Assembly (NCBI GenBank): GCA_958437495.1
Contig: CAUBOH010000001.1
Location: 1-64,000, forward strand
DNA: 64,000 nucleotides
Reading direction: 5' to 3'
Origin: an uncultured Collinsella sp.
GTDB taxonomy: Bacteria; Actinomycetota; Coriobacteriia; Coriobacteriales; Coriobacteriaceae
Below, piece by piece: positions 41,316 through 50,246 of this stretch; position 1 is the first letter of the stretch, and every line of letters starts with the position of its first letter. The notes beneath the pieces were generated by a model. It made no database searches. It saw only the letters and a list, made by a program, of their open reading frames with translations, and had not been told where the DNA came from. The position numbers were made by a program, and so were the translations under genes.

Positions 41316-42737
41316 ATGGCACCCAAAAAACTTTTGCCCGTCGCCGCGCTCTGCAGCGCCCTGGCGACCGGCACGCCTCTCGCCGCTTGGGCGACACCAG
41401 CCGTGGTGGACTCCTTACCGATAGCCCTAAGCCCCGCGCCAGCTTCGCCAAATACCAATGCATGCAAGCGGTTTTCGCTCGCGCAGGCAACAATCTCGAC
41501 CTCGGGGTGCCTTTACCGCGACACGGACGGCTCGATAGTCGTGGATATCGAACGCCCGGACAAGGAAAATGGCCCCCGGGCAGGTCATGCCATCTGCACA
41601 TGGAAATCAGCTGCGATCGACACCGACGGCGACTTGTGTGACGTAGTGCTGTGCATCGACATCGCCTCGACCAACGACTCGGCAAACGAGGCGAAGGTCG
41701 CCTTCGACAGCGCAACTCATGAAGAAGGAGGTGTTTGCCTGGGCTGCGTTCCCTCGAATGCCAATGGCGCGCAGCCCATCATCTCCTACACGGCATCACT
41801 GCAGCTATCCAAGGCAGGAACCGACGCCATTGCGACGGGGGAGGCTCCCCTGCTGTTTTACGCAGACGGTATGGACGGCCAAAAGGGCCAGAGCAAAACA
41901 CAGAAGGGCTCGTTGAGCGTCACACGAGGATCGAAACCTGGCCCCATCGATATTGACGCCCAGACACAAGGTGTGCAGCGCATTCTTGCCGACCCGGCGC
42001 TCCTACAAATGTCCTGGAGCGGAACGGGGGCCGTCGGGATTGTCTTCCCCATGTCCGGTGATACGAGCGGTCATCCAAAGGACGAGGCGGTGGACACGCC
42101 AGCGCATGTTGGTATCGCAGACGATGCGCTGTCGTCAGAAAGCAACGAGGCGGTTCCTTCCGATGCGTCAGGCGACACCGCCACCGAGTCAAGTGACGCC
42201 CAGCCCGAAGACGATCTGGATCTTGTCGCGCCCCCCGATGTCGACGCAGGCAACTGCTGCATGATGGTTGCGCTCGACCATACGGAAACCATCGACGCCG
42301 CAAGTATTGAGCCAGTCGCCGCCGGCAATCCCATCCGCCAAAACACCCTTATCACGTTCCCCAAAACCGTCGACCTTATCTTTTTGCCTTCGGGTGAAAT
42401 CGTGGCACCCTCAATGCTCACCTTGCTGGGTGCAAAGAGGGATCGCAACATAATTGACAAGCTCACGGTTGTCGACCCTGCGACTACCGCCACGTTGCGT
42501 CTGTATGCCGTCGGCGCGGATGGAAACAAAACCGAAGAATTTGACGGCGAGAAACTCCTGGTCAACCGCGTCCTTCAAAGAAATGAGGACGTATCGTATG
42601 AGCTAAGGCTCGAAGGATTCGACCGCGCCCGTGATGCAGATATTATTGCGGCGGCGATTGAGTCCCCGCAGCGCCTTATGACACTACGTTTCGATTACAG
42701 CTCGTATATCGTGACGCAAGCCTCAAATAGTATTTAG
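41316..42737 (+). CDS. Large secreted protein of unknown function
   Basis: The 473-residue protein has a signal peptide (KKLLPVAALCSALATGTPLAAWA) and no further membrane segment or sorting motif. It is rich in Asp, Ser and Thr, with a low-complexity acidic stretch around residues 255-305 (DALSSESNEAVPSDASGD). Cys pairs, including VCLGCVP and GNCCMM, suggest disulphides or metal sites. The C-terminal part has repeated beta-like segments (TATLRLYAVGADGNKTEEF). A very strong AAGGAGAA precedes the ATG. It closes the surface operon. I do not recognise the family. Confidence 0.72.
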   Translation: MAPKKLLPVAALCSALATGTPLAAWATPAVVDSLPIALSPAPASPNTNACKRFSLAQATISTSGCLYRDTDGSIVVDIERPDKENGPRAGHAICTWKSAAIDTDGDLCDVVLCIDIASTNDSANEAKVAFDSATHEEGGVCLGCVPSNANGAQPIISYTASLQLSKAGTDAIATGEAPLLFYADGMDGQKGQSKTQKGSLSVTRGSKPGPIDIDAQTQGVQRILADPALLQMSWSGTGAVGIVFPMSGDTSGHPKDEAVDTPAHVGIADDALSSESNEAVPSDASGDTATESSDAQPEDDLDLVAPPDVDAGNCCMMVALDHTETIDAASIEPVAAGNPIRQNTLITFPKTVDLIFLPSGEIVAPSMLTLLGAKRDRNIIDKLTVVDPATTATLRLYAVGADGNKTEEFDGEKLLVNRVLQRNEDVSYELRLEGFDRARDADIIAAAIESPQRLMTLRFDYSSYIVTQASNSI

Positions 42738-42846
42738 TCTCCACGATGTTCGTATACCGCATGCATAACGTATTAGACGTGTTATAGCGCAGCCCCGCGC
42801 CCCGTTCTGCTACGATTGCCGCGTTGACATCAATGCGGGAGGGTTC

Positions 42847-43563
42847 ATGCCGGGCTTGGGAACGATCATCAACGTAGTACTTTTGATTGCAGGCGGCCTT
42901 TTGGGGCTGGCAGGCGGACGTTTTATCACGCCCCGGATCCAAGACACGCTCATGAAGGCATCGGGGTTGTGCGTCTTGTTTATCGGCTTGGGCGGAACCA
43001 TGCAAAAGATGCTCGTCATCGACGGCGATGCCCTCTCGACCACCGGCACCACCATGCTCATTGTCTCGTTTGCCCTGGGTTCGCTCATCGGCGAAGCCGT
43101 CAATCTGGAGGCGGCAATCGAGAACCTCGGTGAATGGCTCAAGCGCAAAACCGGCAGCGAGGGTGACAACGAGTTCACCAACGCCTTTGTCTCGGCATCG
43201 CTCACGGTGTGCATCGGCGCCATGGCCATCGTGGGCTCAATTCAGGACGGTCTGCTCGGCGACTGGTCCACGCTCGCTCTCAAGGGCGCACTGGACTGCA
43301 TCATCGTTTGCACCATGACGGCCTCGCTCGGACGCGGCTGCATCTTCTCGGCCCTGCCCGTCGCCGTGTTCCAGGGAACGATCACGCTCTTTGCCGGCGC
43401 GCTCTCCCCCATCATGACCGCCACAGCACTCGACAGCCTTTCGCTCGTGGGCTCCATGCTCATCTTCTGCGTCGGCGTCAACCTTATCCGGCCTCAGACC
43501 TTCCGCACGGCAAACATGCTCCCCTCCGTCGTCATAGCCGTCATCTACGCCCTCCTGTTCTAA
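42847..43563 (+). CDS. DUF554 family membrane protein
   Basis: The 238-residue protein has six or seven hydrophobic segments and the DUF554 features GTIINVVLLIAGGLLGLAGG at the start, SFALGSLIGEAVNLEAAIE and FVSASLTVCIGAMAIVGS. The family is widespread in Firmicutes and actinobacteria and is believed to be a transporter; its substrate is unknown. It stands alone, about 110 bases after the surface operon and about 87 bases before the TerB-type cassette, which has its own promoter. Confidence 0.85.
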   Translation: MPGLGTIINVVLLIAGGLLGLAGGRFITPRIQDTLMKASGLCVLFIGLGGTMQKMLVIDGDALSTTGTTMLIVSFALGSLIGEAVNLEAAIENLGEWLKRKTGSEGDNEFTNAFVSASLTVCIGAMAIVGSIQDGLLGDWSTLALKGALDCIIVCTMTASLGRGCIFSALPVAVFQGTITLFAGALSPIMTATALDSLSLVGSMLIFCVGVNLIRPQTFRTANMLPSVVIAVIYALLF

Positions 43564-43583
43564 ACTATCTGCATAGTGATATC

Positions 43584-43613
43584 TCGAACATCTGTTTGAT
43601 GCTGTGCTATGAT
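43584..43613 (+). promoter_or_regulatory. Candidate promoter of the TerB-BrxD-helicase cassette
   Basis: TCGAAC (43584-43589) and TATGAT (43608-43613), 18 bases apart, precede the GTG start at 43651 by about 38 bases. The ribosome binding site AGGAGAGGAG lies between. Confidence 0.45.
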
Positions 43614-43650
43614 ATGAGGTCATCGTAGCTGCGTTAGGAGAGGAGAGACG

Positions 43651-45411
43651 GTGGCCGACCAGGACATCAAGATGCTCATCGAGCGCATTATGGCCGAGGC
43701 CCGGACCCATCAGTCTGCTCGCTTCTCAAACGAAGTCTATGCTGACGAGCCAATTCTCAAAACCGGTCGTCAAATGCAGGATTTCCTTCCCGACCAGTAC
43801 CGCAAGATGCGCGAGATATCGCGCTGGCAGGATGACCCCAAAGGCGGTGCGGGACGCTGGCTTTCGGAAGCCGAGCTCTTCTACCGCCAAGGCCTGCTGA
43901 TGGCCAACTTTGAGGACGATTGCCCCTACAACGGTACGTTCAAGTCGTACTTCCCAACCTACAACGCCATGAGTGATCGGCAGCTGCGTGGCTATTTTAC
44001 TTGGCGTGCCCAAGTGCGCCGCGGAACTGTCGAGGAAACGTCGACCTCGTTTGCTTTTCTGTATCTCTACGAATTGATCTGTGGCATTGGCGTGGACAAT
44101 CCACTCGATGGATTCAACAAAATCAAGGCCTTTTGGGATGCCTATCGCGCCTTTGAGCCCGGCATCGACCGGTTTGCACGCGTGTGGCTGCAGGACTACG
44201 CCGTTTTTCACGGGCTCGATCCCAAGCTGCTTCGTGATTCTAAAACCGTCATGTTCGACAACGCCCTTATCGAGCTGCGGCGCGCAGCACGAGACCTTGT
44301 ACCGGCGCCGGCGCCGTCCGGCCAGACCCCTAAGCGTCGCAAAACCTCCGAGCCCACGCTCCCCCTTCCGCCCGATGAGGCGCGCGAGGAGCGACTCATG
44401 GCCGCCATCAACGCCCTCTCCACGTACAACCTAAGTAACTCGCGGCTCGACCGCAACCACCACCGCGATCTGCGCCACGTGGCATGCGCCGTGTATGTCC
44501 GCATGGCGCGCTACTATGACACGCACCGAAAGACCGGTATCGTGGCGAGCTTGTTTGGGGAGGAGACGGCCATGCCCTATACCATGTTTGCCTCGGCCGT
44601 GTTCTTTGCGCCCAATCGCCACGAGGACTGCGAATACCGCCTGGATCCCATCCATATCTACCGTTGCCAAAACGGTTTTTGGGAATGCATGCGGATTCAC
44701 GGCAGCAGGCAAAAGAGCAGCAAGCTTGGCGAGATGATGCGCGCCTGCGACCAACGCCTGCGCCTGGCCCTAGACCCCACCCACCCCCTGAAGGAGGAGA
44801 AGGTCCCCAAATATCTGGCCAAGATCATCGATGACGAAATCGTGGCATGGCTTTCGTGGGACGCCGCGCACCAGCCCGTCAAGATCGATATCGATTTGAG
44901 TCAGCTGGGACACATTCGGAGCGCCGCCGCACAAACGCGTGAGGCGCTTTTGATCGATGAGGAGCGCGAGGACGGCACGCCTGTGGAAGCCGAGGCGACG
45001 CTTATCGAGCAACCGAGCACCGAGCCTGCATCCGACATGGCTGCCAAACCTGGCGAGATGGTCATACAGCAAGATGAACCCGACGAGCCGACTGTCTCCA
45101 CCAAAGAGTTTGGCGTCGTGGCACCGCTCCTCGTGTCCGTGCCCGCACCCGTAACGTCCACGCCCACCGAAGCTGCGACCGAACTCGTGCCCGCCGCAAC
45201 CGCGTATCTGCGTGCCCTCCTCGAGCAGAACGCAGTGCAAGCGACATCGGCAGTGGAGAGGTCGGGCCAGAGCGAGGATATGCTCGTCGACAGCATCAAC
45301 GAGGCGCTCTTTGACCTGGTGGGTGACACCGTTATCGAGTTCGGAACGGCAGGACCGCAGATTATCGAAGATTACGAAGCTGACGTGAGAGGATACCTAG
45401 ACCATGAGTGA
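43651..45411 (+). CDS. TerB-N/TerB-C domain protein
   Basis: The 586-residue soluble protein has an N-terminal TerB-N-like region (about residues 55-260: RWLSEAELFYRQGLLMANF, TFKSYFPTYNAMSDRQLRGY, FAFLYLYELICGIG). Its C-terminal region matches TerB-C (IDIDLSQLGHIRSAAAQTRE near residue 410 and MLVDSINEALFDLVGDTVIE near 545). The TerB domain itself is absent between them, and a variable Glu/Pro/Val-rich stretch (about 440-530) lies inside the C-terminal part. TerB-N/TerB-C proteins often occur with a BrxD-type ATPase and an SF2 helicase, as here, and have been linked by comparative genomics to stress and anti-phage functions. Start GTG with AGGAGAGGAG. It overlaps the next gene by eight bases. 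Confidence 0.82.
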   Translation: MADQDIKMLIERIMAEARTHQSARFSNEVYADEPILKTGRQMQDFLPDQYRKMREISRWQDDPKGGAGRWLSEAELFYRQGLLMANFEDDCPYNGTFKSYFPTYNAMSDRQLRGYFTWRAQVRRGTVEETSTSFAFLYLYELICGIGVDNPLDGFNKIKAFWDAYRAFEPGIDRFARVWLQDYAVFHGLDPKLLRDSKTVMFDNALIELRRAARDLVPAPAPSGQTPKRRKTSEPTLPLPPDEAREERLMAAINALSTYNLSNSRLDRNHHRDLRHVACAVYVRMARYYDTHRKTGIVASLFGEETAMPYTMFASAVFFAPNRHEDCEYRLDPIHIYRCQNGFWECMRIHGSRQKSSKLGEMMRACDQRLRLALDPTHPLKEEKVPKYLAKIIDDEIVAWLSWDAAHQPVKIDIDLSQLGHIRSAAAQTREALLIDEEREDGTPVEAEATLIEQPSTEPASDMAAKPGEMVIQQDEPDEPTVSTKEFGVVAPLLVSVPAPVTSTPTEAATELVPAATAYLRALLEQNAVQATSAVERSGQSEDMLVDSINEALFDLVGDTVIEFGTAGPQIIEDYEADVRGYLDHE

Positions 45412-46708
45412 CACCGCATCCGCAGCGCCCCGCGTACCCAAACGCGTCGCCGCCGTTATCCTAAACTCGCTCAAGGGCGGCGTGGTCCCGCGCATCGGCC
45501 TTCCCTATATCACCGTGGGACGCGAGGTCGAGATTCGCGCCCTGCTCACCGATTTGAGTCTCATCGCCGATGGCGGCGCGAGCTTCCGCTTTTTAGTCGG
45601 TCGCTACGGCGCCGGCAAGAGCTTCTTACTTCAGACCATCCGCACGCACGCCATGGGCGAGGGATTCGTCGTCGCCGATGCCGACTTGTCGCCCGAGCGC
45701 CGTCTGCAGGGCGGTCAGGGACAGGGCCTTGCCACCTACCGCGAGCTCATCCGCAACATATCGACCAAGACGCGCCCCGAGGGCGGCGCGCTCAACCTTA
45801 TCCTGGATCGTTGGGTCGCCTCGTGTGCCGATGCCGATGAGTCCGCCGTCAATGCCCAATTGGCCCCGCTCGAGGAGATGGTCCACGGCTTCGACTTCAC
45901 CCGCATGCTCCGCCGCTACCGCGCGGCCGTATCCGATGGCGACGAAGAAGCTATGAGCCGCGTGACCAAATGGATCCGCGGCGAATACCGCACCAAGAGC
46001 GAGGCTCGCGCCGAACTGGGGTCCTCAACCATCATCAGCGATGACGACTGGTACGACTACGTCAAGCTCATCGCGCGTTTTTTGGTTTGCAGCGGCTACA
46101 AGGGCATGCTGGTGCTCATCGACGAGCTCGTGAATCTGTATAAGATTCCCAACGCCATCACGCGCCAGTACAACTACGAGAAGATCCTGACCATGTACAA
46201 CGACACACTTCAGGGCAAGGCGCAGTACCTGGGCATGATCATGGGCGGCACGCCAACCTCCATCGAAGACCGCCGCCGCGGCGTGTTCTCCTACGAGGCT
46301 CTGCGCAGCCGACTCGCTCAGGGTCGTTTTGCGCGCGAGGACCTTAAGGACATGCTCGCGCCCATCATCCGTCTGCAGCCACTCACCTACGAGGAGCTGC
46401 TGGTGCTGATCGAAAAACTCATGCAAATTCACGCCGGCTACTTTGGCTGGACACCCACGCTTACCGAGAACGACTTGGTGGACTTCCTCAAGATCGAGTT
46501 CGGTCGTGTGGGAGCCGACACGCATCTGACGCCGCGTGAAGTCATTCGTGACTTTATCGAGCTACTCGACATCCTGTGTCAGAACCCCGACGCCAACGTA
46601 GCCGAGCTGTTGCAAAGCGTCGGCGGCGACGCGCTGGCGCCGGCAGCCGCAACAGGCGACACCGGCGCCGCAGACGGCGACCGTAACTTCGCCGAATTCA
46701 CCATCTAA
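45404..46708 (+). CDS. BrxD-like ATPase (DUF2791)
   Basis: A 434-residue P-loop ATPase. It has Walker A VGRYGAGKSF near residue 65, Walker B GMLVLIDELVNL near 233, a sensor-like GMIMGGTPTSIED, and the arginine-rich ALRSRLAQGRFA. Overall it matches the DUF2791/BREX ATP-binding family, in which BrxD of type 2 BREX is found. It probably works as an oligomeric AAA+-like motor or switch with the helicase downstream. The start overlaps the TerB-type gene by eight bases, indicating coupled translation. The last 30 residues are a low-complexity Ala/Gly/Asp tail. No BREX methyltransferase, PglZ or kinase gene lies nearby. Confidence 0.88.
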   Translation: MSDTASAAPRVPKRVAAVILNSLKGGVVPRIGLPYITVGREVEIRALLTDLSLIADGGASFRFLVGRYGAGKSFLLQTIRTHAMGEGFVVADADLSPERRLQGGQGQGLATYRELIRNISTKTRPEGGALNLILDRWVASCADADESAVNAQLAPLEEMVHGFDFTRMLRRYRAAVSDGDEEAMSRVTKWIRGEYRTKSEARAELGSSTIISDDDWYDYVKLIARFLVCSGYKGMLVLIDELVNLYKIPNAITRQYNYEKILTMYNDTLQGKAQYLGMIMGGTPTSIEDRRRGVFSYEALRSRLAQGRFAREDLKDMLAPIIRLQPLTYEELLVLIEKLMQIHAGYFGWTPTLTENDLVDFLKIEFGRVGADTHLTPREVIRDFIELLDILCQNPDANVAELLQSVGGDALAPAAATGDTGAADGDRNFAEFTI

Positions 46709-46710
46709 CC

Positions 46711-46739
46711 TGCCCAAAAGGGACAGGTTTATTGTGGCA
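46711..46739 (+). terminator. Weak hairpin between BrxD-like and helicase genes
   Basis: CCTGCCC and GGGACAGG pair with one bulge around AAAA and are followed by TTTATT. It lies just after the ATPase gene and 85 bases before the helicase start. It may reduce helicase expression. Confidence 0.35.
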
Positions 46740-46824
46740 GGTTTCATCTGGGCAAACGCTGAAGCAGTCATGCAGCAAGCCACTGCCCACCGCGTTGAGA
46801 GATTCGTTTTTGAAAGGAGGTCCC

Positions 46825-49269
46825 GTGAACGCCTTTGACCGCTACGCCCCGTTTATCCAAGACTTCATCTACTCTCACGACTGGGAAAGTCTGCGCTCTA
46901 TCCAGGTTGCGGCAGCAGATGCCATCTTTAACACGCAAGACAATGTGCTTCTAACGGCATCCACGGCATCCGGCAAAACCGAAGCAGCCTTCTTTCCCAT
47001 CCTAACCGAGTTTTGGGAGAACCCGCCCGCAAGCGTTGGCGCCCTCTACATCGGCCCCCTCAAGGCACTCATCAATGATCAGTTCGTCCGCCTCAACGAC
47101 CTCTGCGAAGAGGCCGATATCCCCGTCTGGCACTGGCATGGCGACGTCTCACAGTCGCACAAGGCTAAGCTCATCAAAAAACCGAGCGGCATCTTGCAGA
47201 TTACGCCCGAGTCGCTCGAGGCGCTCCTGATCCATAAGCATATGGCGATCCCGCGCATGTTCTGTGACCTGCGCTATGTGGTCATTGACGAGGTCCATTC
47301 GCTTATGCGCGGCGATCGAGGCGGGCAGACGCTCTGCCTTATTGAGCGCCTGTCGCGCATGGCAGGCGTGCAGCCCCGTCGCATTGGCCTTTCGGCCACC
47401 ATCGGCGACCCCGAGCGCACGGGTGCCTTTCTCTCACAGGGAACGGGACGCGACTGCGTTATCCCCCGTTTTGAGGAGCCGCGCCGCGTGTGGCGTATCT
47501 CCATGGAGCACTTCTACAACTCGGGTCCCCAGGCGCAGCAGCGAGGATTCGAGAGCACGGGTCCTCAAGAGGCCGAAGTGCTTGCGTGCGAGCGCATCGA
47601 GGCAGCGACATCCGCGGCGCTGCCCGCCGGCGCCCAAGACATGCGTCACAGCGGACAGCTCACACAAGAGGAGCGTCGTCAACGTCGTGAGCGGGCACGG
47701 GGCAAGGCCGCTCCCAAGGACCGCCGAACTTCCTCGGCCCCCGAGGGCGAAGTCGACATTCCCCGAGCGACCGAGCAGGCGCTCCTCAACCCCACCGACA
47801 CCGCACCCGACAACGCCGACCCCGGCATGGGCTATATCTTCGAACACACCCGCGGCCGCAAGTGCCTGGTCTTTGCCAACTCGCGTGAGGAGGCAGAGGC
47901 CGTATGCTCCATGCTGCGCAGCTACTGCGAGAGCCGACACGAGCCCGACCGCTTTCTCATCCATCACGGCAATCTTTCGGCATCGTTGCGCGAGACAGCC
48001 GAGGAACTCATGCGTGACGAGGAACAGGCGCAGACAACCGTCACTACCTCTACACTGGAACTCGGTATTGATATCGGCCGCTTGGAGCGTGCCTTTCAGA
48101 TCGACGCGCCGTTTACCGTCAGCTCCTTTTTGCAGCGTATGGGCCGCACGGGACGCCGCGATCTTCCGCCCGAGATGTGGTTTGTCATGCGCGAGGAAGA
48201 GCCCGAACCGCGCACGATGATGCCCGAGACCATTCCCTGGAAGCTCCTCCAGGGCATCGCGCTCGTACAACTCTATCGCGAGGAAAAGTGGGTCGAGCCG
48301 CCCGAACTCGATCGACTCCCCTACAGTCTGCTCTATCACCAGACCATGTCGACCCTCGCCAGCACCGGAGAGCTCACGCCAGCAGCACTTGCCCAGCGCG
48401 TGCTCACGCTCAGCTATTTCCATCGCATCTCGGCCGATGACTATCGCGTGCTGCTGCGTCACCTCATTGACATTGACCATATCCAGGTCACCGAGGGCGG
48501 TGGGCTCATCGTGGGTCTCGCGGGCGAACGCATCATTAACAACTTTAAGTTCTACGCCGTGTTCCAGGAAAACGAGGAGTTCACCGTTCGCAGCGAGTCG
48601 GCCGAGTTGGGCACGATCGTCAATCCCCCTCCGCCCGGTGAGCGCATCGCCATCGCCGGACACTGCTGGATTGTCGAGGAGGTGGACTGGAAGCGTCATA
48701 CCGTCTTTGCCACGCAGGTCAAGGGCCGTGTGCCGGCTTACTTTGGCGACTGCCCCGGTGACATCAATACACACGTACTCGAACGCATGCGCAAGGCGCT
48801 CAACGAGCACGCGGCATATCCGTACCTTATGGGTAATGCGCGGGCCCGTCTGGCGCAGGCTCGTCATACGGCCGAGATTTCGGGCGCGGGAACCAAGCCG
48901 CTCATCAACCTGGGCGGCGACACTTGGGTGCTCTTCCCCTGGCTGGGCAGCTACGCCTTTTTGGCGCTCGAGCGCATGCTCAAGATTAAATGTGCCGCCG
49001 AGCTGGGCCTTCGAGGGCTCGATCCGTCGCGCCCGTACTTTATGCAGTTTAAGATGAAGGCCGACGAGGAGACGTTCTTTGAGGTGCTCGCCGCCGAGGC
49101 CGAGAAGGACTTCGACCCCATCGAACTCGTCTATCCCGGCGAGGTGCCTTACTTTGATCGCTACGACGAATTCGTTCCCGAGGAGCTCGTGCGCAAAGGC
49201 TTTGCCGAAGGCGTGCTCGACATCGAAGGCATGAAGCAGCGTGTCCGCAGCTGGCGTAACCACACATAG
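46825..49269 (+). CDS. Lhr-like SF2 helicase (BrxHI-type)
   Basis: The 814-residue protein is an SF2 DNA helicase of the Lhr group. Its motifs are TASTASGKTEA (about residue 45), YIGPLKALIND, ITPESLEALL, VVIDEVHSL (about 155), RRIGLSATIGD, CLVFANSREEAE, TTSTLELGIDIGRLERAF (about 408) and FLQRMGRTGRR. A charged, low-complexity insertion (about residues 246-336) separates the two RecA domains, and a long C-terminal region follows, as in BrxHI. GTG at 46825 with AAGGAGG is clearly the start, although the ORF is open to 46732. It ends the three-gene cassette. It should unwind DNA or DNA-RNA hybrids; the target is unknown. Confidence 0.9.
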   Translation: MNAFDRYAPFIQDFIYSHDWESLRSIQVAAADAIFNTQDNVLLTASTASGKTEAAFFPILTEFWENPPASVGALYIGPLKALINDQFVRLNDLCEEADIPVWHWHGDVSQSHKAKLIKKPSGILQITPESLEALLIHKHMAIPRMFCDLRYVVIDEVHSLMRGDRGGQTLCLIERLSRMAGVQPRRIGLSATIGDPERTGAFLSQGTGRDCVIPRFEEPRRVWRISMEHFYNSGPQAQQRGFESTGPQEAEVLACERIEAATSAALPAGAQDMRHSGQLTQEERRQRRERARGKAAPKDRRTSSAPEGEVDIPRATEQALLNPTDTAPDNADPGMGYIFEHTRGRKCLVFANSREEAEAVCSMLRSYCESRHEPDRFLIHHGNLSASLRETAEELMRDEEQAQTTVTTSTLELGIDIGRLERAFQIDAPFTVSSFLQRMGRTGRRDLPPEMWFVMREEEPEPRTMMPETIPWKLLQGIALVQLYREEKWVEPPELDRLPYSLLYHQTMSTLASTGELTPAALAQRVLTLSYFHRISADDYRVLLRHLIDIDHIQVTEGGGLIVGLAGERIINNFKFYAVFQENEEFTVRSESAELGTIVNPPPPGERIAIAGHCWIVEEVDWKRHTVFATQVKGRVPAYFGDCPGDINTHVLERMRKALNEHAAYPYLMGNARARLAQARHTAEISGAGTKPLINLGGDTWVLFPWLGSYAFLALERMLKIKCAAELGLRGLDPSRPYFMQFKMKADEETFFEVLAAEAEKDFDPIELVYPGEVPYFDRYDEFVPEELVRKGFAEGVLDIEGMKQRVRSWRNHT

Positions 49270-49270
49270 A

Positions 49271-49356
49271 ACCAGTCTTTTTGGCACGGGGCTTGTTGAG
49301 CTACCTTGGGCATGACCAAGAAGTAGCTCAACAAGCCCCGTCATAAACAGACTGGT
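49271..49356. repeat. Nested inverted repeat between convergent genes
   Basis: Outer arms of eight perfect bases (49271-49278 and 49349-49356) enclose inner arms of 19 perfect bases (49286-49304 and 49323-49341). It lies two bases after the helicase stop codon and could act as a bidirectional terminator, but it is longer than needed and has the same nested plan as 3644-3736. Confidence 0.65.
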
Positions 49357-49370
49357 CGCAGGAAGACGCG

Positions 49371-50246
49371 CTAGTCGTGGAGGGCAGTGCCGAGGAAGCC
49401 AGCGTCGAAGGGCACGGCTTCGGCAAAGGCATAGTCGCCGTCGCTGGCGATGAGCAGGTAGTTTTCCTCGCCGCCGAACTCCGCATCGCCGCAAGGCACC
49501 ACCCAAGCGCGGTCGAACACCTCAAGCGCCGCGGCAGCGCAATCGCGCAGGAACGTCACATCGCTCCCCTCGTTTGCGCTCACGATATTGGCCACGTAGA
49601 TACCCCCGGGGTTCAGGCTGCCCCGCACCAAACGCAGCGCCTCAACCGTTGCCAGCTCGCGTACGGGCTCGGCACCGCCGAAGCAATCGCTCACGACCAC
49701 GTCGTAGCGACGATGGCCCACACTCGTCACACCCAGATACGAGCGAGCCTCAGCGGTAATCACTCGCAGGCGATCGCCCGCCTCGCACTCCAGCTCGTCT
49801 AGGTAGAACCAGCGGCGCGCCAGGCGCGTAATCTCTCCGTCATACTCGATGACGTCCATGCGCAAGCCCTCGTGCGACATCAGCGCGAACTTAGGATAGG
49901 CAAACCCGCCGCCGCCCAGCATAAGCATGCGGTCGAGACCGTGACCATAAGCGTCACGCATTGCGCCCTCGGCCTCAAACACGTCGTCAAACGCACGATA
50001 GTACGCAAAGACGGGTTCCGCCCAACGCTCGCCAACGTAACTCGCGCTTTGGTAGACGCCGCCTTGCACCAGCACGCGAATCTCATCGCCGCTCTCATCG
50101 TGCACGCGTTTCACACGCGCCAACCCATTGCGGGTTCGCGCAACCTGCAGACAGGCAGCACGAACAGCGACGGCGGCCGCACCAAGCGCCGCGGCTCCCA
50201 GAGCAACGCCGGCAACGACGCCAGCAGAAACACTCGGCTTGTTCAT
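49371..50246 (-). CDS. Spermidine-synthase-like methyltransferase-fold protein
   Basis: The 291-residue protein has a hydrophobic Ala/Gly-rich N-terminus (GVVAGVALGAAALGAAAVAV), probably a membrane anchor, and then a spermidine-synthase-like Rossmann fold: MLMLGGGGFAYP for the nucleoside ligand, MDVIEYDGEITRLARRWF with the ribose-binding acidic residue, YDVVVSDCFGG and NPGGIYVANIVSA. Many such proteins are not true spermidine synthases, so the substrate is open. It starts one base after the elp3 stop, on the same strand, and is probably co-transcribed with elp3. Confidence 0.8.
   Translation of the reverse strand: MNKPSVSAGVVAGVALGAAALGAAAVAVRAACLQVARTRNGLARVKRVHDESGDEIRVLVQGGVYQSASYVGERWAEPVFAYYRAFDDVFEAEGAMRDAYGHGLDRMLMLGGGGFAYPKFALMSHEGLRMDVIEYDGEITRLARRWFYLDELECEAGDRLRVITAEARSYLGVTSVGHRRYDVVVSDCFGGAEPVRELATVEALRLVRGSLNPGGIYVANIVSANEGSDVTFLRDCAAAALEVFDRAWVVPCGDAEFGGEENYLLIASDGDYAFAEAVPFDAGFLGTALHD

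Noticed and set aside
43651..49269. A complete BREX system
   Set aside because: Only BrxD-like and BrxHI-like genes are present. No PglX-type methyltransferase, PglZ, PglY/BrxC-size ATPase or kinase lies within the window, so the cassette is reported only as BREX-related.
47434..49506. A 690-residue minus-strand ORF
   Set aside because: It is antisense to the Lhr-like helicase, which has all SF2 motifs; this ORF has none.
49371..50246. True spermidine synthase in polyamine synthesis
   Set aside because: The fold matches, but no SAM decarboxylase or other polyamine gene is nearby and many homologues have other roles, so it is called only spermidine-synthase-like.
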